Shown one piece after another: positions 19,198 to 29,804 of a stretch of 64,000 bases of DNA. Position numbers and translations under genes: made by a program. This DNA comes from Burkholderiaceae bacterium. GTDB lineage: Bacteria; Pseudomonadota; Gammaproteobacteria; Burkholderiales; Burkholderiaceae_A. The DNA is taken from positions 124,001 through 188,000 of the forward strand of contig JAGYIP010000005.1 of assembly GCA_018402635.1 (NCBI GenBank). The letters run 5' to 3'. The notes beneath the pieces are model-generated. The model had not been told where the DNA came from, searched no databases, and saw only the letters and a program-made list of their open reading frames with translations. The stretch's first letter is position 1, and the number at the start of each line of letters is the position of its first letter.

Positions 19198-21891
19198 ATG
19201 TCACACAACCTGCACAACTCACTAAAAACCTTCAACACCAGTAAGGGTCAGTCACTTTCTTACTACAGCCTTCCTGCGCTTGAGGCGGCAGGTGTTGGGC
19301 CGATCTCTCGCCTGCCTGTTTCTATTCGAATTGTTCTCGAGTCGGTCTTGCGTAACTGCGACGGTAAGAAGGTGACCGAGGAGCATGTGCGTCAGCTGGC
19401 GAACTGGGCCCCTACTGCCGAGCGTGTCGATGAGATTCCTTTTGTCCTCGCCCGTGTTGTCCTGCAAGACTTTACGGGTGTTCCCCTTCTTGCCGACCTC
19501 GCTGCCATGCGTAATGTTGCGAAAACGCTGGGTAAGGACCCTAAGCGCATTGAGCCCCTGGTACCCGTTGATCTTGTCGTTGACCACTCGGTCATGATTG
19601 ATCACTTCGGGCAGAAAGATTCGCTTGATCTCAATATGAAGCTTGAGTTCCAGCGCAATGAAGAGCGCTATCAGTTCATGAAGTGGGGCATGCAGGCCTT
19701 TGACACCTTCAAGGTTGTGCCTCCTGGCATCGGCATTGTTCATCAGGTGAATCTTGAATATCTGGCCCGTGGTGTCCATCAGCGCAAGGGTGTCTGCTTC
19801 CCCGATACCCTGGTGGGAACCGACAGCCACACCACCATGATTAACGGCATTGGCGTTGTGGGCTGGGGTGTTGGTGGTATTGAGGCCGAGGCGGCCATGC
19901 TGGGTCAGCCCCTTTACTTCTTAACGCCCGATGTCATTGGCGTCAACCTTACGGGCCGCCTGCCCGAGGGTACAACGGCAACCGATCTTGTTTTAACTAT
20001 TACTGAGATGCTTCGCCGAGAAAAAGTGGTTGGCAAGTTTGTTGAGTTTTTCGGCGAGGGAACAGCAAGCCTTGGCCTGCCCGATCGCGCAACCATTGCC
20101 AACATGGCACCGGAGTACGGTGCAACCATGGGCTTCTTCCCGGTGGATGAGACCACGGTGGACTTCATGAATGCCACCGGCCGCACAGCTGACGAGGTTG
20201 ACGCCTTTGAGGCCTACTTCAAGGCCCAGGGTTTGTTTGGAATGCCCAAGGCCGGGGACATTAATTACACCAAGGTGGTCTCGCTCGACCTGGCAAGCAT
20301 CCGTCCCTCGTTGGCAGGGCCAAAGCGGCCTCAGGACCGCATCGAGCTTAGCGCAATGAAGTCGTCATTTGCCGAGCTCTTTAGTAAGCCGGTTGCCGAC
20401 AATGGCTTTGCAAGGCCTGCTGCTGAACTTGGCAAGCGGGTAAAGGCAGGAGCTACCGACCTTGGTCATGGCGATGTTCTTATCGCTGCTATTACGTCTT
20501 GCACCAACACCTCCAACCCTGGCGTGCTGCTGGCTGCCGGAATTCTTGCGAAGAAGGCGGTTGAACAAGGCCTCACCGTTCACTCTCGAATTAAAACATC
20601 GCTTGCTCCCGGAAGCCGCGTGGTCACTGACTACCTAACCAAGGCGGGGCTTTTGCCTTACCTTGAGAAACTGGGCTTTAGCGTGGCGGCTTACGGTTGC
20701 ACCACCTGCATTGGCAATGCCGGCGACCTTCTGCCGGAATTCAATGAGGCTATCGTGAATAACGATCTGGTCTGCGCTGCGGTGTTATCGGGTAACCGAA
20801 ATTTTGAGGCGCGTATCCACCCTAACCTGCGCGCCAACTTTTTGGCCTCCCCACCGCTTGTGGTGGCCTACGCCATTGCAGGTAGTGTTCAGGTTGACCT
20901 GGGCACCGAGCCGCTTGGCCAGGGAACAGACGGCCCGGTCTATCTGAAGGATATCTGGCCAACAAGCCAAGAAGTCGCAGCGGTGATGGGCTATGCCCGC
21001 GACCCAGAGACCTTCCGTCGCCTCTATGGGGACCTTACCAAAGACCATCATCTTTGGAACAACATTCAAGGAACCACTGGCCAAGTCTACGATTGGCCAA
21101 AGTCAACGTACATTGCTCGCCCGCCCTTTTTTGATGGCTTTTCAATGTCACCGTCCGAAACTACAAGCATTAAGGGTGCAAGGGCCTTGGCTATTCTTGG
21201 TGACTCTGTAACCACCGACCATATCTCGCCTGCAGGCTCAATCAAAGAAGCCTCTCCGACTGGGCGTTATCTTGCGGAAAACGGTGTGGTGAAGGCTGAT
21301 TTCAACAGCTATGGCTCTCGACGTGGTAACCACGATGTCATGATGCGTGGCACCTTTGCCAATGTACGTATTAAGAACCTTATGCTTCCTTTGAAGGCCG
21401 ATGGCAGTCGTGAAGAGGGAGGCCTAACGGTTATACAGCCCGGTGTCGAGCAGGTCTTTATCTACGATGCGGCTATGGCCTACCAGGCTCAAGGCACCCC
21501 CACCATCGTCTTTGGTGGTGAAGAGTATGGCACTGGGTCCTCACGTGACTGGGCCGCTAAGGGAACCCAGCTTTTAGGTGTTCGCGCGGTTGTTGCCCGC
21601 TCCTTTGAACGCATTCATCGTTCAAACCTGGTGGGTATGGGCGTTCTTCCTCTGCAGTTCAGATCAGGCGAGTCTGCGCAGACCCTTGGCATTGATGGCA
21701 CAGAAAGCTTCGATCTCGATATTCCTGCTAACCTAGCACCTCAGCAAGACCTTGAACTCTACGTTACTCGTAAGAATGGCGAGCGGTTTAAGGTTACGCT
21801 GTTATGCCGTATCGACACCCCCATCGAGGTCGATTACTTCCGCCACGGTGGCATCCTTCCCTATGTTCTACGCGAGCTAATGGCTGCATGA
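19198..21891 (+). CDS. acnA: Aconitate hydratase A
   Basis: 897 aa from the ATG at 19198, preceded by a G run. An upstream TTG at 19174 is open but gives an uncharacteristic MFSSWGLF leader. Cluster ligands are in TSCTNTSNP and [11 protein letters not shown]. The swivel domain has [16 protein letters not shown], and the early [12 protein letters not shown] and [20 protein letters not shown] blocks are conserved. It isomerises citrate to isocitrate. The size and motifs fit the AcnA/IRP type, not AcnB. It overlaps the next gene by ATGA. Confidence 0.96.
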   Translation: MSHNLHNSLKTFNTSKGQSLSYYSLPALEAAGVGPISRLPVSIRIVLESVLRNCDGKKVTEEHVRQLANWAPTAERVDEIPFVLARVVLQDFTGVPLLADLAAMRNVAKTLGKDPKRIEPLVPVDLVVDHSVMIDHFGQKDSLDLNMKLEFQRNEERYQFMKWGMQAFDTFKVVPPGIGIVHQVNLEYLARGVHQRKGVCFPDTLVGTDSHTTMINGIGVVGWGVGGIEAEAAMLGQPLYFLTPDVIGVNLTGRLPEGTTATDLVLTITEMLRREKVVGKFVEFFGEGTASLGLPDRATIANMAPEYGATMGFFPVDETTVDFMNATGRTADEVDAFEAYFKAQGLFGMPKAGDINYTKVVSLDLASIRPSLAGPKRPQDRIELSAMKSSFAELFSKPVADNGFARPAAELGKRVKAGATDLGHGDVLIAAITSCTNTSNPGVLLAAGILAKKAVEQGLTVHSRIKTSLAPGSRVVTDYLTKAGLLPYLEKLGFSVAAYGCTTCIGNAGDLLPEFNEAIVNNDLVCAAVLSGNRNFEARIHPNLRANFLASPPLVVAYAIAGSVQVDLGTEPLGQGTDGPVYLKDIWPTSQEVAAVMGYARDPETFRRLYGDLTKDHHLWNNIQGTTGQVYDWPKSTYIARPPFFDGFSMSPSETTSIKGARALAILGDSVTTDHISPAGSIKEASPTGRYLAENGVVKADFNSYGSRRGNHDVMMRGTFANVRIKNLMLPLKADGSREEGGLTVIQPGVEQVFIYDAAMAYQAQGTPTIVFGGEEYGTGSSRDWAAKGTQLLGVRAVVARSFERIHRSNLVGMGVLPLQFRSGESAQTLGIDGTESFDLDIPANLAPQQDLELYVTRKNGERFKVTLLCRIDTPIEVDYFRHGGILPYVLRELMAA

Positions 21892-23057
21892 AAACTTCTC
21901 CTTCGTCCCGACGCGGCCGAGCCTCACGTGAGGCCGACAGCCTTATTCAGCTCTCCGAGGGCCTAGCCCAGTCGGGAAGCCGCGCCGAGGACAGGTTCTG
22001 GGAGACAAGGCTCGATGTTGAGATTGATGCACTTCTTGCCACAGGTGACGAAGGCTCTCTTAATGCAGCGCTCGATCGGCTTGCCGATCGCGAGTCACGT
22101 GCCTATGAAGAGCTTGCTGATGCCATTGAAGGGCGAGTTGAATCTGCCGATGTGCAGACGAATGAGGGTTCACGTGATCTTCTGCTTTTTGCCGCACCCG
22201 TACTTGCCTGGTCACGTATGCCGTTGCCCACGAGGTTACTTAGTGACCCCATTATTCGAAGCCTTAAAAAATCTTTGGCGGAGGAGGTCTTTTGCGATGG
22301 GGTCGATCTGGCTGTGGCGAATTACTTTTTCTCACCCGACCAGTTGCCTTCAAGTTTTGGTGAAACCGCCGAGCTGCGCGATCAACTGGCCAAGGCCCTG
22401 CCCTCGGGTGTGTTCGAGGTAGACCCTCAGTCCCTGGGCGAGACCGCGCAGTTTCTTGCCGATCAGCGCTACCTTCTCGGTGTTGCCAGCGTAAAGAAAG
22501 GTGCACCTCTTTTCCTCTGGCAAGAGGGCATGCTCAGCCGTGACGAGGTGCTTGCCGCCTGGCGCAAGTCGGGAAATGAAAGCCTTACGCATCTGCTTCC
22601 AGCCTGCGGCTTCGAGCCCATGCTTCCGCGAGCCTATTACGTAGCCTGTCGCGATGCAGACCGGGCAGCAAGGCCATTTTCGGTTACTGCCTCGGTTGCC
22701 TTCTTGTCAACAAGCCTTGGCATTGCACCCAACATGCTTATTGCTGTTATTGGTGGTTGCTACAACCGACAGCTCGAGGAGTACCGCATTGGCTTCATAA
22801 GTCATAGCGACGACGAGGTTATTCACGGCGTTGTCTGGCCTTTACTTGGGCCCGAAGACGAGATGAGCGACGTCGTGGAAGAGATTGAAACCATTCTTAA
22901 AGAGGCTGGCGTTCAAAAAATTGAAATGCTTCGCCAGCGCATGCCCATGGAATACTGCGAAGACTGCGGCGCTCCTTTGTATCCGAACCTCGAAGGCGAG
23001 ATGGTTCATGCAGAGCTTCCCGAAGACGGCGAATCACCTACACAGCACCTGCACTAA
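21888..23057 (+). CDS. DUF2863 family protein
   Basis: 389 aa. I start at the ATG overlapping the acnA stop (ATGA); the reading frame is open further upstream but lies inside acnA. The C-terminal zinc-knuckle-like piece [20 protein letters not shown] followed by HAELPED, and the central [20 protein letters not shown], match what I remember of DUF2863, a family found in Burkholderiales. The N-terminus is charged and helical, with no signal peptide. The function is unknown. Tight coupling to acnA is suggestive but not proof of a TCA role. Family name by recollection, so moderate certainty. Confidence 0.75.
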   Translation: MKTSPSSRRGRASREADSLIQLSEGLAQSGSRAEDRFWETRLDVEIDALLATGDEGSLNAALDRLADRESRAYEELADAIEGRVESADVQTNEGSRDLLLFAAPVLAWSRMPLPTRLLSDPIIRSLKKSLAEEVFCDGVDLAVANYFFSPDQLPSSFGETAELRDQLAKALPSGVFEVDPQSLGETAQFLADQRYLLGVASVKKGAPLFLWQEGMLSRDEVLAAWRKSGNESLTHLLPACGFEPMLPRAYYVACRDADRAARPFSVTASVAFLSTSLGIAPNMLIAVIGGCYNRQLEEYRIGFISHSDDEVIHGVVWPLLGPEDEMSDVVEEIETILKEAGVQKIEMLRQRMPMEYCEDCGAPLYPNLEGEMVHAELPEDGESPTQHLH

Positions 23058-23127
23058 AAGTCTTCTCGAACGCGGGTTGCTTAGCAAAGAGCATAAGTAT
23101 CTAACGGCCCGCTGCCACGGCTGAGTT

Positions 23128-23901
23128 CTACTGGTTCTTAAAGGCTGGCCTGCGTTTTTCAACGAAGGCGGCCATACCCTCTTTCTGGTCTTCAAGCGCG
23201 AAGACCGAGTGAAAAAGCCTGCGTTCGAAGTTCACACCCTGGCTAAGGCTTGATTCAAACGACTGGTTCACCGACTCTTTCACCATCATGAGAACAGGTA
23301 GAGAAAACTCGGCCATGATTGCCGCGGCCTTAAGCGTCTCGGCAAGAAGCTGCTCGGCAGGAAAGACCCGCGAGACAAGCCCAGCACGCTCGGCCTCTTG
23401 GGCGTCCATCATACGAGCTGTAAGGCAGAGGTCCATGGCCTTTGCCTTTCCCACTGCACGTGGAAGTCGTTGGGTACCGCCTGCGCCGGGAAGAATACCA
23501 AGCTTAATTTCAGGCTGGCCAAACTTGGCGGTGTCCGACGCGTAAATGATGTCGCACATCATGGCCACTTCGCAGCCCCCTCCCAGTGCAAAGCCGGAAA
23601 CAGCAGCAATAACAGGTTTACGAGCCGAGGCAATGGACTCCCAGTTGCGTGTAATGAAGTTGGACTTGTAGTTTTGTACGTAACTAAAGTCCTTCATGAA
23701 GGCGATATCAGCGCCTGCGGCAAAGGCCTTTTCGTTACCGGTAAGCACTATGCATGCAATGGTGTCGTCGGCCTCAAAGCCCTCGATGGCCTTTGCAATG
23801 CCATCCATAACGTCGTTATTCAGTGCATTAAGTGCCTCGGGCCGGTTGATGGTGATAAGACCGACCTTGCCGTGGACTTCTGTCAGGACGACATCTGCCA
23901 T
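23128..23901 (-). CDS. Enoyl-CoA hydratase
   Basis: 257 aa. It starts at the ATG at 23901, with GGGAG 7 bases upstream. A longer reading would begin inside tRNA-Pro and is rejected. Crotonase motifs: oxyanion-hole [26 protein letters not shown] with the first catalytic Glu region, and [20 protein letters not shown] with the second. The C-terminal [17 protein letters not shown] is typical of short-chain FadB1/PaaF/Crt-type hydratases. It hydrates trans-2-enoyl-CoA in fatty-acid or amino-acid breakdown. It stands alone, convergent with DUF2863. Confidence 0.92.
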   Translation of the reverse strand: MADVVLTEVHGKVGLITINRPEALNALNNDVMDGIAKAIEGFEADDTIACIVLTGNEKAFAAGADIAFMKDFSYVQNYKSNFITRNWESIASARKPVIAAVSGFALGGGCEVAMMCDIIYASDTAKFGQPEIKLGILPGAGGTQRLPRAVGKAKAMDLCLTARMMDAQEAERAGLVSRVFPAEQLLAETLKAAAIMAEFSLPVLMMVKESVNQSFESSLSQGVNFERRLFHSVFALEDQKEGMAAFVEKRRPAFKNQ

Positions 23902-23919
23902 TGTTTGACTCCCAGATAT

Positions 23920-23997
<78 letters not shown>

Positions 23998-24073
23998 CCG
24001 AAGCCTTCGATTGTATCAAATGCGCCTGCTGAAAGGCGGTCTGGGCGTGACCAGCCCTTTAGAAAAAAACGGC

Positions 24074-24547
24074 CTAGCCCTTAAGCGCGAGAAGTACCTG
24101 TTCGAGTTCAGCCCGAAGGGCAGGCGCAATTGTTGCGCTCGCTAGGTTGGCAGTGGTCTCCGCCACCTCTGAGCGAGCCTGGCTTTGGCCTGCCGGAAGG
24201 TTCTTTGTGGACGTGAAGTTCGCGGCTCGGGCATCTGCGACAGCACCAAGGGGCGTTATGGCTGAGAGCGCATCAAGACTTGTCACCCGATTAAGCTCAG
24301 TAAGCCGAGAACGGGCGCCATTAATAGTGAAGCCTTCCTCGTAGAGAAGCTCGCGAATCCGACGAATGAGCATGACCTCGTGATGCTGGTAGTAACGCCT
24401 GTTGCCGCGACGCTTGACCGGACGAAGCTGAGAGAACTCTTGTTCCCAGTAGCGAAGGACATGGGGCTTCACACTGCAAAGCTCGCTCACCTCCCCAATG
24501 GTGAAGTAGCGCTTTGAAGGGATGGTGGGTAGATTAATCTCGGCCAT
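24074..24547 (-). CDS. MerR family transcriptional regulator next to ihfA
   Basis: 157 aa. An N-terminal winged helix-turn-helix, [20 protein letters not shown] followed by YWEQEF and [19 protein letters not shown], is typical of MerR. The C-terminal part is short, Ala-rich and lacks metal-binding cysteines. This small MerR subtype sits after pheST-ihfA in many proteobacteria, and its ligand is unknown. It is 18 bp downstream of ihfA and probably co-transcribed. Confidence 0.88.
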   Translation of the reverse strand: MAEINLPTIPSKRYFTIGEVSELCSVKPHVLRYWEQEFSQLRPVKRRGNRRYYQHHEVMLIRRIRELLYEEGFTINGARSRLTELNRVTSLDALSAITPLGAVADARAANFTSTKNLPAGQSQARSEVAETTANLASATIAPALRAELEQVLLALKG

Positions 24548-24565
24548 GCCAGTGCTTCAAATGCC

Positions 24566-24967
24566 TTAGGCTTCGACCGAACTCGAGCTGCCATCGTCAA
24601 ACCCCGCATGGACGGCCTTGGGGTCTTGAACCACCGCTTTCAGCTTTTGACTGGCGTGGAAGGTAACAACACGTCTTGCTGAAATAGGAATGGACTCGCC
24701 CGTTTTTGGGTTTCGCCCAGGTCGCGATGGCTTGTCCCGAAGCTGGAAGTTGCCAAACCCCGAGAGCTTCACCATTTCACCGCGCACAAGGCAGGCCCGT
24801 AATTCGTCAAAGAAGGCATCGACCATTTCCTTTGATTCACGTTTATTAAGGCCAACCTGGTCAAAAAGAACATCGGCCATTTCAGCCTTGGTAAGGGCAG
24901 CTGTCTCTGCGGCAGCCTCCGAGGACGCGCCACCTGACATGGAACTGGATTTGGATTCGGTTAACAC
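24566..24967 (-). CDS. ihfA: Integration host factor subunit alpha
   Basis: 133 aa from a GTG four bases behind the pheT stop; an ATG at 24940 would give 124 aa and is also possible. The HU/IHF fold is clear: [40 protein letters not shown] with NPKTGE, and the DNA-intercalating beta arm [19 protein letters not shown]. With IhfB it bends DNA by about 160 degrees. N-terminal and C-terminal tails (Ser/Ala-rich; [10 protein letters not shown]) are longer than in E. coli. Position pheST-ihfA-MerR is conserved. Confidence 0.95.
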   Translation of the reverse strand: MLTESKSSSMSGGASSEAAAETAALTKAEMADVLFDQVGLNKRESKEMVDAFFDELRACLVRGEMVKLSGFGNFQLRDKPSRPGRNPKTGESIPISARRVVTFHASQKLKAVVQDPKAVHAGFDDGSSSSVEA

Positions 24968-24970
24968 GGT

Positions 24971-27520
24971 TTACGAGGCCCCTCTGAGTCGTGCCTGGCA
25001 GTCTTTAACGACCTTTTTTGTGATTTCGCCAAGCAACTGATCGACTTCCTGAACTTCAAGTGTTTTCTCAGTATCTTGAAATAAGAACCTGAAAGCAAGA
25101 CTTTTTTCGTCAGAATTTATACCTTGCCCGGTGTACTGATCAAACAACATGAAGTTTACCAGTTTATCGTACTGTTTTGATTGATTTTTTACTGCTTTAA
25201 TTGCTCCCATCACCTGGCTTAAGGAAACGGCCTTTGGAAGAATAAAAGCAAGGTCGCGCTCCATGCTGGGGAACCTGGACGGGGAGACCACGGACGGCCA
25301 AGGCTGTTTCACGAGCAGTTCAAGATCAAGCTCAAGGGCAAGGCTGCCCGGCTGAAGTTCGAGCTCGTTTAGAAGACTGGGGTGCAACTCGCCAAACCAG
25401 CCGTAAACCTTCTCGCTTGGGTCGATAACCAGGGCTGAGCGACCAGGATGCAGGAAGCGATAGCTTTTAGAAGCCTCATGCTCGGCCAACGGACGCACCC
25501 GTAAGGCTATAGCATCCGCCGATTCATGTTGCTGCGAACCAATGGCCTCAAGAAGACCAAGCTGTTGAATGTCGCCCTTAAGGTCAAAGAAGTCGACCGC
25601 CCTGCTTTCAAGCCCCCATTGCAGCGGAAAGGCGAGCCCGCTGGCAAAGGCGGCGAGCCTTTGGGGCTGCCAGACGCCCGGTACCGACAGGGTGTCGGCC
25701 ACATCGCCTGGCTCTGGCTGCCGGCTAAAAACACGGCCAATTTCAAAGAGGCGAATGCGCTGCTCTTGGCGGGCCTGGTTCTCGGCGGCCACCCGCAGCA
25801 GGCCCGTAACAATGGAGGGACGCAAAACATCAAACTGGCTGGCAATGGGGTTCAACAACTTAAGCAGGCTGTCAGGGCTGTCTACAAACCACTGGGCAAG
25901 CCTGGAGTCGGTAAAGCCGTAGGTGACCGCCTCGTGGTAGCCAAGGCCTGCCATCTGGGTCCGAAGGCCGTGAATGGAGCGCGATGTTTCGGGGGCTAGG
26001 CGCGCCTGAAGCAATGCGCTGGGCGCCCGCAGGGGGATGCGATCGAAACCAACAATTCGAGCAACCTCTTCCACCAGGTCTTCCTCACACTCCAGGTCGA
26101 ACCGGTCAGCGCTAGGCTGAACCCTATAAAGGGTCTCAGGGCCCTCCCCGGTAGCCTGGCAGCGAAGGCCTAGTCGCGCAAAGACAGACAAGACTTCGTC
26201 GGCAGCGTAGCTTATGCCCATGAGCCGTTCAAGGCGGTGATGCCGCAGCTCAACGGGCGGGCGCGCAGGCGACTCGATCTGGATGTCGCTTACAGGACCC
26301 CAGTCGCCGCCGCAATGCTCGAGGATAAGTGCGGTGAGAAGCTCAAGCTCTTCAACCGTGGACTCGGCGCTGACCCCGCGCTCAAAGCGATAGCCAGCAT
26401 CGGACGAAAACTTCAATTTCTGACTTCGACCCCGAATGGCATCGGGCCACCAGAAGGCCGCCTCGAGAAGAATATTCTTGGTGGTGGTGCTTACAGCCGT
26501 GCGCTGGCCGCCCATAATGCCAGCCAGAGCAACCGGCCCTTTTGAGTCTGCAATAACGCCAAACGAGGGCCCAAGCAGGGGCGAACTGCCATTAAGAAGC
26601 TCGAACTGCTCGCCTTCTCGCGCCCAGCGAACCTCAAGCTGAGCATCGTGCAGGGGCTCGATAAGGTCGAGGTCAAAAATATGGGTGGGCCGCCCAAGGG
26701 CCAGCATGACGTAATTGGATAGATCAACCAGAATGGAGATGGATCGTTGACCGGCCTGCTCCAGGCGCTGCCGAATGAAGGCGGGGGTGGGCTGGCTTGC
26801 GTCGACACCACGAATAATGCGGCTTGAGAATCGCCCACACAATGCAGACCCCGCGGTTCGTGCCTCGTCACGAACAGCAATACGTGGTGCCTCGGCAAGC
26901 TTAGGCGCTGCCTGCAACGACTGGCTTTGCTGAAACTCAGGCTGCTCGGCAAGAGGCTGGGCCAATATCGCCGACAGCTCTCGTGCTACACCCCGAATCG
27001 AGAGGCAGTCGGGGCGATTGGGCGTGAGCTTAATTTCCAAAACCTTGTCATCAAGCCCCAGTGCATCGCGAAGATCTTGACCAAGGGTGAGGTTTTGCAG
27101 TGCGTTGAGCTCGACAATGCCTTCACTTTCGTCCGACAGACCCAGTTCTTTGCTAGAGCAGAGCATGCCCTGGCTCTCAACGCCACGCATCTTGGCAATT
27201 TTTATACGAAAGTCGCCGGGAAGGACTGCACCGTCGACCGCGCAGGCAACCCAGAGACCAGCTCGTGCATTGGGGGCTCCGCAGATAATCTGCCGACTGG
27301 GCTCACCTTCGTTGACTCGAACCTGGCAGACCTGCAGCCGGTCGGCATTGGGATGGCGTTCTGCCGATTCAATGAAGGCAACTTTAACGCCGGTAAACGC
27401 AGGCGCTAGGGCCTCAAGCGACTCCACTTCAAGGCCGGCCATGGTAAGGGCATCGGCCATTTGCTCTGCGGAGGCATCGGTTCGAACCCATTGGCGCAGC
27501 CAGTTCTCAGGCACTCTCAT
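24971..27520 (-). CDS. pheT: Phenylalanine-tRNA ligase beta subunit
   Basis: 849 aa, slightly longer than E. coli (795). It begins MRVPENWLRQWVRTDASAEQ; the tRNA-binding EMAP-like domain follows (GVKVAFIESAERHPNADRLQ), then B3/B4 editing, B5 and the C-terminal anticodon-binding ferredoxin-like domain (SRFPSMERDLAFILPKAVSL). It pairs with PheS to charge tRNA-Phe. It starts 9 bp after pheS. Confidence 0.96.
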   Translation of the reverse strand: MRVPENWLRQWVRTDASAEQMADALTMAGLEVESLEALAPAFTGVKVAFIESAERHPNADRLQVCQVRVNEGEPSRQIICGAPNARAGLWVACAVDGAVLPGDFRIKIAKMRGVESQGMLCSSKELGLSDESEGIVELNALQNLTLGQDLRDALGLDDKVLEIKLTPNRPDCLSIRGVARELSAILAQPLAEQPEFQQSQSLQAAPKLAEAPRIAVRDEARTAGSALCGRFSSRIIRGVDASQPTPAFIRQRLEQAGQRSISILVDLSNYVMLALGRPTHIFDLDLIEPLHDAQLEVRWAREGEQFELLNGSSPLLGPSFGVIADSKGPVALAGIMGGQRTAVSTTTKNILLEAAFWWPDAIRGRSQKLKFSSDAGYRFERGVSAESTVEELELLTALILEHCGGDWGPVSDIQIESPARPPVELRHHRLERLMGISYAADEVLSVFARLGLRCQATGEGPETLYRVQPSADRFDLECEEDLVEEVARIVGFDRIPLRAPSALLQARLAPETSRSIHGLRTQMAGLGYHEAVTYGFTDSRLAQWFVDSPDSLLKLLNPIASQFDVLRPSIVTGLLRVAAENQARQEQRIRLFEIGRVFSRQPEPGDVADTLSVPGVWQPQRLAAFASGLAFPLQWGLESRAVDFFDLKGDIQQLGLLEAIGSQQHESADAIALRVRPLAEHEASKSYRFLHPGRSALVIDPSEKVYGWFGELHPSLLNELELQPGSLALELDLELLVKQPWPSVVSPSRFPSMERDLAFILPKAVSLSQVMGAIKAVKNQSKQYDKLVNFMLFDQYTGQGINSDEKSLAFRFLFQDTEKTLEVQEVDQLLGEITKKVVKDCQARLRGAS

Positions 27521-27529
27521 GGCTTGTCC

Positions 27530-28555
27530 TTAGCCAAACTGACGCAGAAAGCGCAGGTCGTTCTCAAAGAAGAGCCGCAGGTCATCAATGCCATAACGCA
27601 ACATGGTGAGGCGTTCGAGCCCGCTTCCGAAGGCAAAGCCAATGACCTCTTGCGGATCAAAGCCAAAGTTCTGGATAACCTTGGGATGAACCTGCCCTGC
27701 CCCCGATATTTCTAGCCATCGTCCCTTAAGTGGCCCCGTTGAAAAACGCATATCCACTTCGGCCGACGGCTCGGTAAAAGGAAAGAACGAGGGACGGAAA
27801 CGGATGTCGAGGTCTTTGGTCTCAAAAAAGGCGCAGAGGAATTCGAAGTAAAGCCCCTTGAGGTCGGCAAAACTGACCTGCTCTCCAAGCCAGAGCCCTT
27901 CGACCTGATGGAACATGGGTGAGTGGGTGGCATCGCTGTCCACCCTGTAGGTGCGACCTGGTGCAATGACACGCAAGGGGGGTTGATGGCTTCGGGCATA
28001 ACGCACCTGCATAGGGCTTGTATGGGTGCGCAGTAGAAGGGGCAGACCATCGGCATCACGAAGATCGAGATAGAAGGTGTCTTGCATCGAGCGCGCGGGG
28101 TGGTTCTCGGGGTTGTTTAAGGCCGTGAAGTTCATCCAGTCGGTCTCAACTTCTGGGCCATCTGCCACATCAAAACCCATCGATTTAAAAATAGCCTCAA
28201 TACGCTGCCAGGTTGTCATAACAGGGTGCAGACTTCCTGTGGACATACCACGCCCAGGCATTGAGATATCAAGACGATCTTGGGCTAACTTCGCAGCAAG
28301 TTGGTCTTGGGCAAGCGCCTCGCGACGCTGGCTTAGCAGGGCTTCGATCTCGCCCTTAAGGGCATTAATACGGGCGCCCTCTTGTTTCTTCTGCTCGGGC
28401 TCCAGCCCACCAAGTTTTTTGAGCTGCTCGGTGATGAGCCCCGCCTTACCTAAGAATTTGGCCTTGGCGTTCTCGAGGGAGGCTGGATCGGAGGCCGCAC
28501 GGAATGCAATGCGAGCCTCTTCAACCAGCTGCTGGTCTGTACCAGTGCCGGACAT
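27530..28555 (-). CDS. pheS: Phenylalanine-tRNA ligase alpha subunit
   Basis: 341 aa from the ATG at 28555; a TTG five codons earlier is also open, and neither has a strong ribosome site. The N-terminal coiled coil (residues about 5-85) is followed by the class II core: [14 protein letters not shown] (motif 2 region), [20 protein letters not shown] and [20 protein letters not shown] with [11 protein letters not shown] (motif 3). It binds Phe and ATP. It belongs to the infC-rpmI-rplT-pheST run. Confidence 0.95.
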   Translation of the reverse strand: MSGTGTDQQLVEEARIAFRAASDPASLENAKAKFLGKAGLITEQLKKLGGLEPEQKKQEGARINALKGEIEALLSQRREALAQDQLAAKLAQDRLDISMPGRGMSTGSLHPVMTTWQRIEAIFKSMGFDVADGPEVETDWMNFTALNNPENHPARSMQDTFYLDLRDADGLPLLLRTHTSPMQVRYARSHQPPLRVIAPGRTYRVDSDATHSPMFHQVEGLWLGEQVSFADLKGLYFEFLCAFFETKDLDIRFRPSFFPFTEPSAEVDMRFSTGPLKGRWLEISGAGQVHPKVIQNFGFDPQEVIGFAFGSGLERLTMLRYGIDDLRLFFENDLRFLRQFG

Positions 28556-28591
28556 TTGGAATGAAGGCAAACGGTGGCCTAGACGCCTGCT

Positions 28592-28948
28592 TTACTGCAG
28601 AGCGTCTTTGGCCTGCCTAACAATCGCCTCGAAGGCGGCCTTGTCGGTGACAGCAAGATCGGCCAGAAGCTTTCGGTCCATGGTGATACCAGCCTTTTTC
28701 AGCCCGTTAATGAACCGACTGTAACTAAGGTCGTGTTGCCGACAGGCCGCGTTGATACGGGTAATCCAAAGGGCCCGAAAGACGCGCTTGCGATTGCGGC
28801 GGTCACGGTAGGCGTACTGGCCTGCTCGCATAACCGCCTGCTTGGCCACCCGAAAGACATTGTTACGACGTCCTCGGAAGCCTTTGGCAAGGGCAAGAAT
28901 TTTTTTATGACGTGCGCGCGCGGTGACTCCACGTTTAACTCGAGGCAT
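28592..28948 (-). CDS. rplT: 50S ribosomal protein L20
   Basis: 118 aa, normal length. [20 protein letters not shown] and [20 protein letters not shown] are diagnostic. L20 binds 23S rRNA early in 50S assembly and in E. coli represses its own operon. It follows rpmI by 12 bp. Confidence 0.98.
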   Translation of the reverse strand: MPRVKRGVTARARHKKILALAKGFRGRRNNVFRVAKQAVMRAGQYAYRDRRNRKRVFRALWITRINAACRQHDLSYSRFINGLKKAGITMDRKLLADLAVTDKAAFEAIVRQAKDALQ

Positions 28949-28960
28949 GGTCGGTCTCCT

Positions 28961-29158
28961 TTACGCGTAGGGCATCATGTCGCGGACCTGTTTCAGGTCG
29001 GACGGATGCACTGTAAGGGTTCCACGCAACTGACGCTTGTTCTTCGTTGTGCGCTTGGTAAGAATGTGGCGCTTGGTGGCCCGGCCACGCTTAATTGACC
29101 CACTTCCACGAGCCATAAAGCGCTTTGCAGCAGCCTTTTTGGTCTTCATTTTGGGCAT
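28961..29158 (-). CDS. rpmI: 50S ribosomal protein L35
   Basis: 65 aa, [20 protein letters not shown], the usual L35 start. TAGGAG lies seven bases before the ATG. It sits between infC and rplT in the standard order. Confidence 0.98.
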   Translation of the reverse strand: MPKMKTKKAAAKRFMARGSGSIKRGRATKRHILTKRTTKNKRQLRGTLTVHPSDLKQVRDMMPYA

Positions 29159-29191
29159 TTAATGCTCCTATTTATAACAGCCCTGAAGGTG

Positions 29192-29208
29192 AAGAGCGCC
29201 GTGCTCTT
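29192..29208 (-). promoter_or_regulatory. Hairpin in the infC-rpmI gap, possible L20 control element
   Basis: AAGAGC and GCTCTT form a 6-bp stem around a 5-base loop, in the 109-bp gap about 35 bases upstream of rpmI. In E. coli, L20 binds structured RNA here to repress rpmI-rplT. I can show the stem but not a pseudoknot or an L20-site match. Confidence 0.3.
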
Positions 29209-29267
29209 ACTTTGAAACCTACAGCAGCCTATTCACCATCTACAACTTCAGCTTCACTACAACAACC

Positions 29268-29804
29268 TTATACGCCGGCCGCCGTCTTTTTGCGCTTGGG
29301 CGCCATGATCATAACCATCTGGCGGCCCTCGAGCTTGGGCATTTGTTCAACCTGGCTCAGTTCTGCAAGGTCTTCTCGAACCCTTTCAAGCATTCGCATT
29401 CCAAACTCTTGGTGGGCCATTTCACGGCCTCGGAAACGAATAGTAATTTTTGCCTTATCGCCTTCTTCAAGAAAACGGGTTAAGTTTCGCAGCTTAACCT
29501 GGTAATCGTTTTCGTCGGTGCCCGGTCGAAACTTCACCTCTTTTACCTGAATTGTTTTCTGCTTAAGCCGGGCGTCATGCGCGCGTTTTTGTTCCTGGTA
29601 CTTGAACTTGCCGTAATCCATAAGCTTGCAGACCACTGGGTCAGCCTGCGGAGCGATTTCAACTAAATCGACACTCTCTTCTTCGGCAAGCCGCAAGGCC
29701 TCTGCTAGCTTAACAATTCCAATTGCTTGATTATCGACGCCAATTAGGCGGATTTCTATGGACGTTATTTCAGAATTAACGCGGTGTAATTTGTCAGTAG
29801 CGAT
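29268..29804 (-). CDS. infC: Translation initiation factor IF-3, ATC start codon
   Basis: 178 aa when read from the ATC at 29804-29802: M(ATC)[13 protein letters not shown], then [20 protein letters not shown], which is the normal IF-3 N-terminal domain. The C-terminal domain ([32 protein letters not shown]) is full length. Starting at the first ATG/GTG/TTG would lose about 36 residues. A rare start codon (ATT/ATC/ATA) is the known basis of IF-3 self-repression. GAGGG is about 6-7 bases upstream, within the end of thrS, whose TAA stop shares its last base with the ATC. Confidence 0.93.
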   Translation of the reverse strand: MATDKLHRVNSEITSIEIRLIGVDNQAIGIVKLAEALRLAEEESVDLVEIAPQADPVVCKLMDYGKFKYQEQKRAHDARLKQKTIQVKEVKFRPGTDENDYQVKLRNLTRFLEEGDKAKITIRFRGREMAHQEFGMRMLERVREDLAELSQVEQMPKLEGRQMVMIMAPKRKKTAAGV

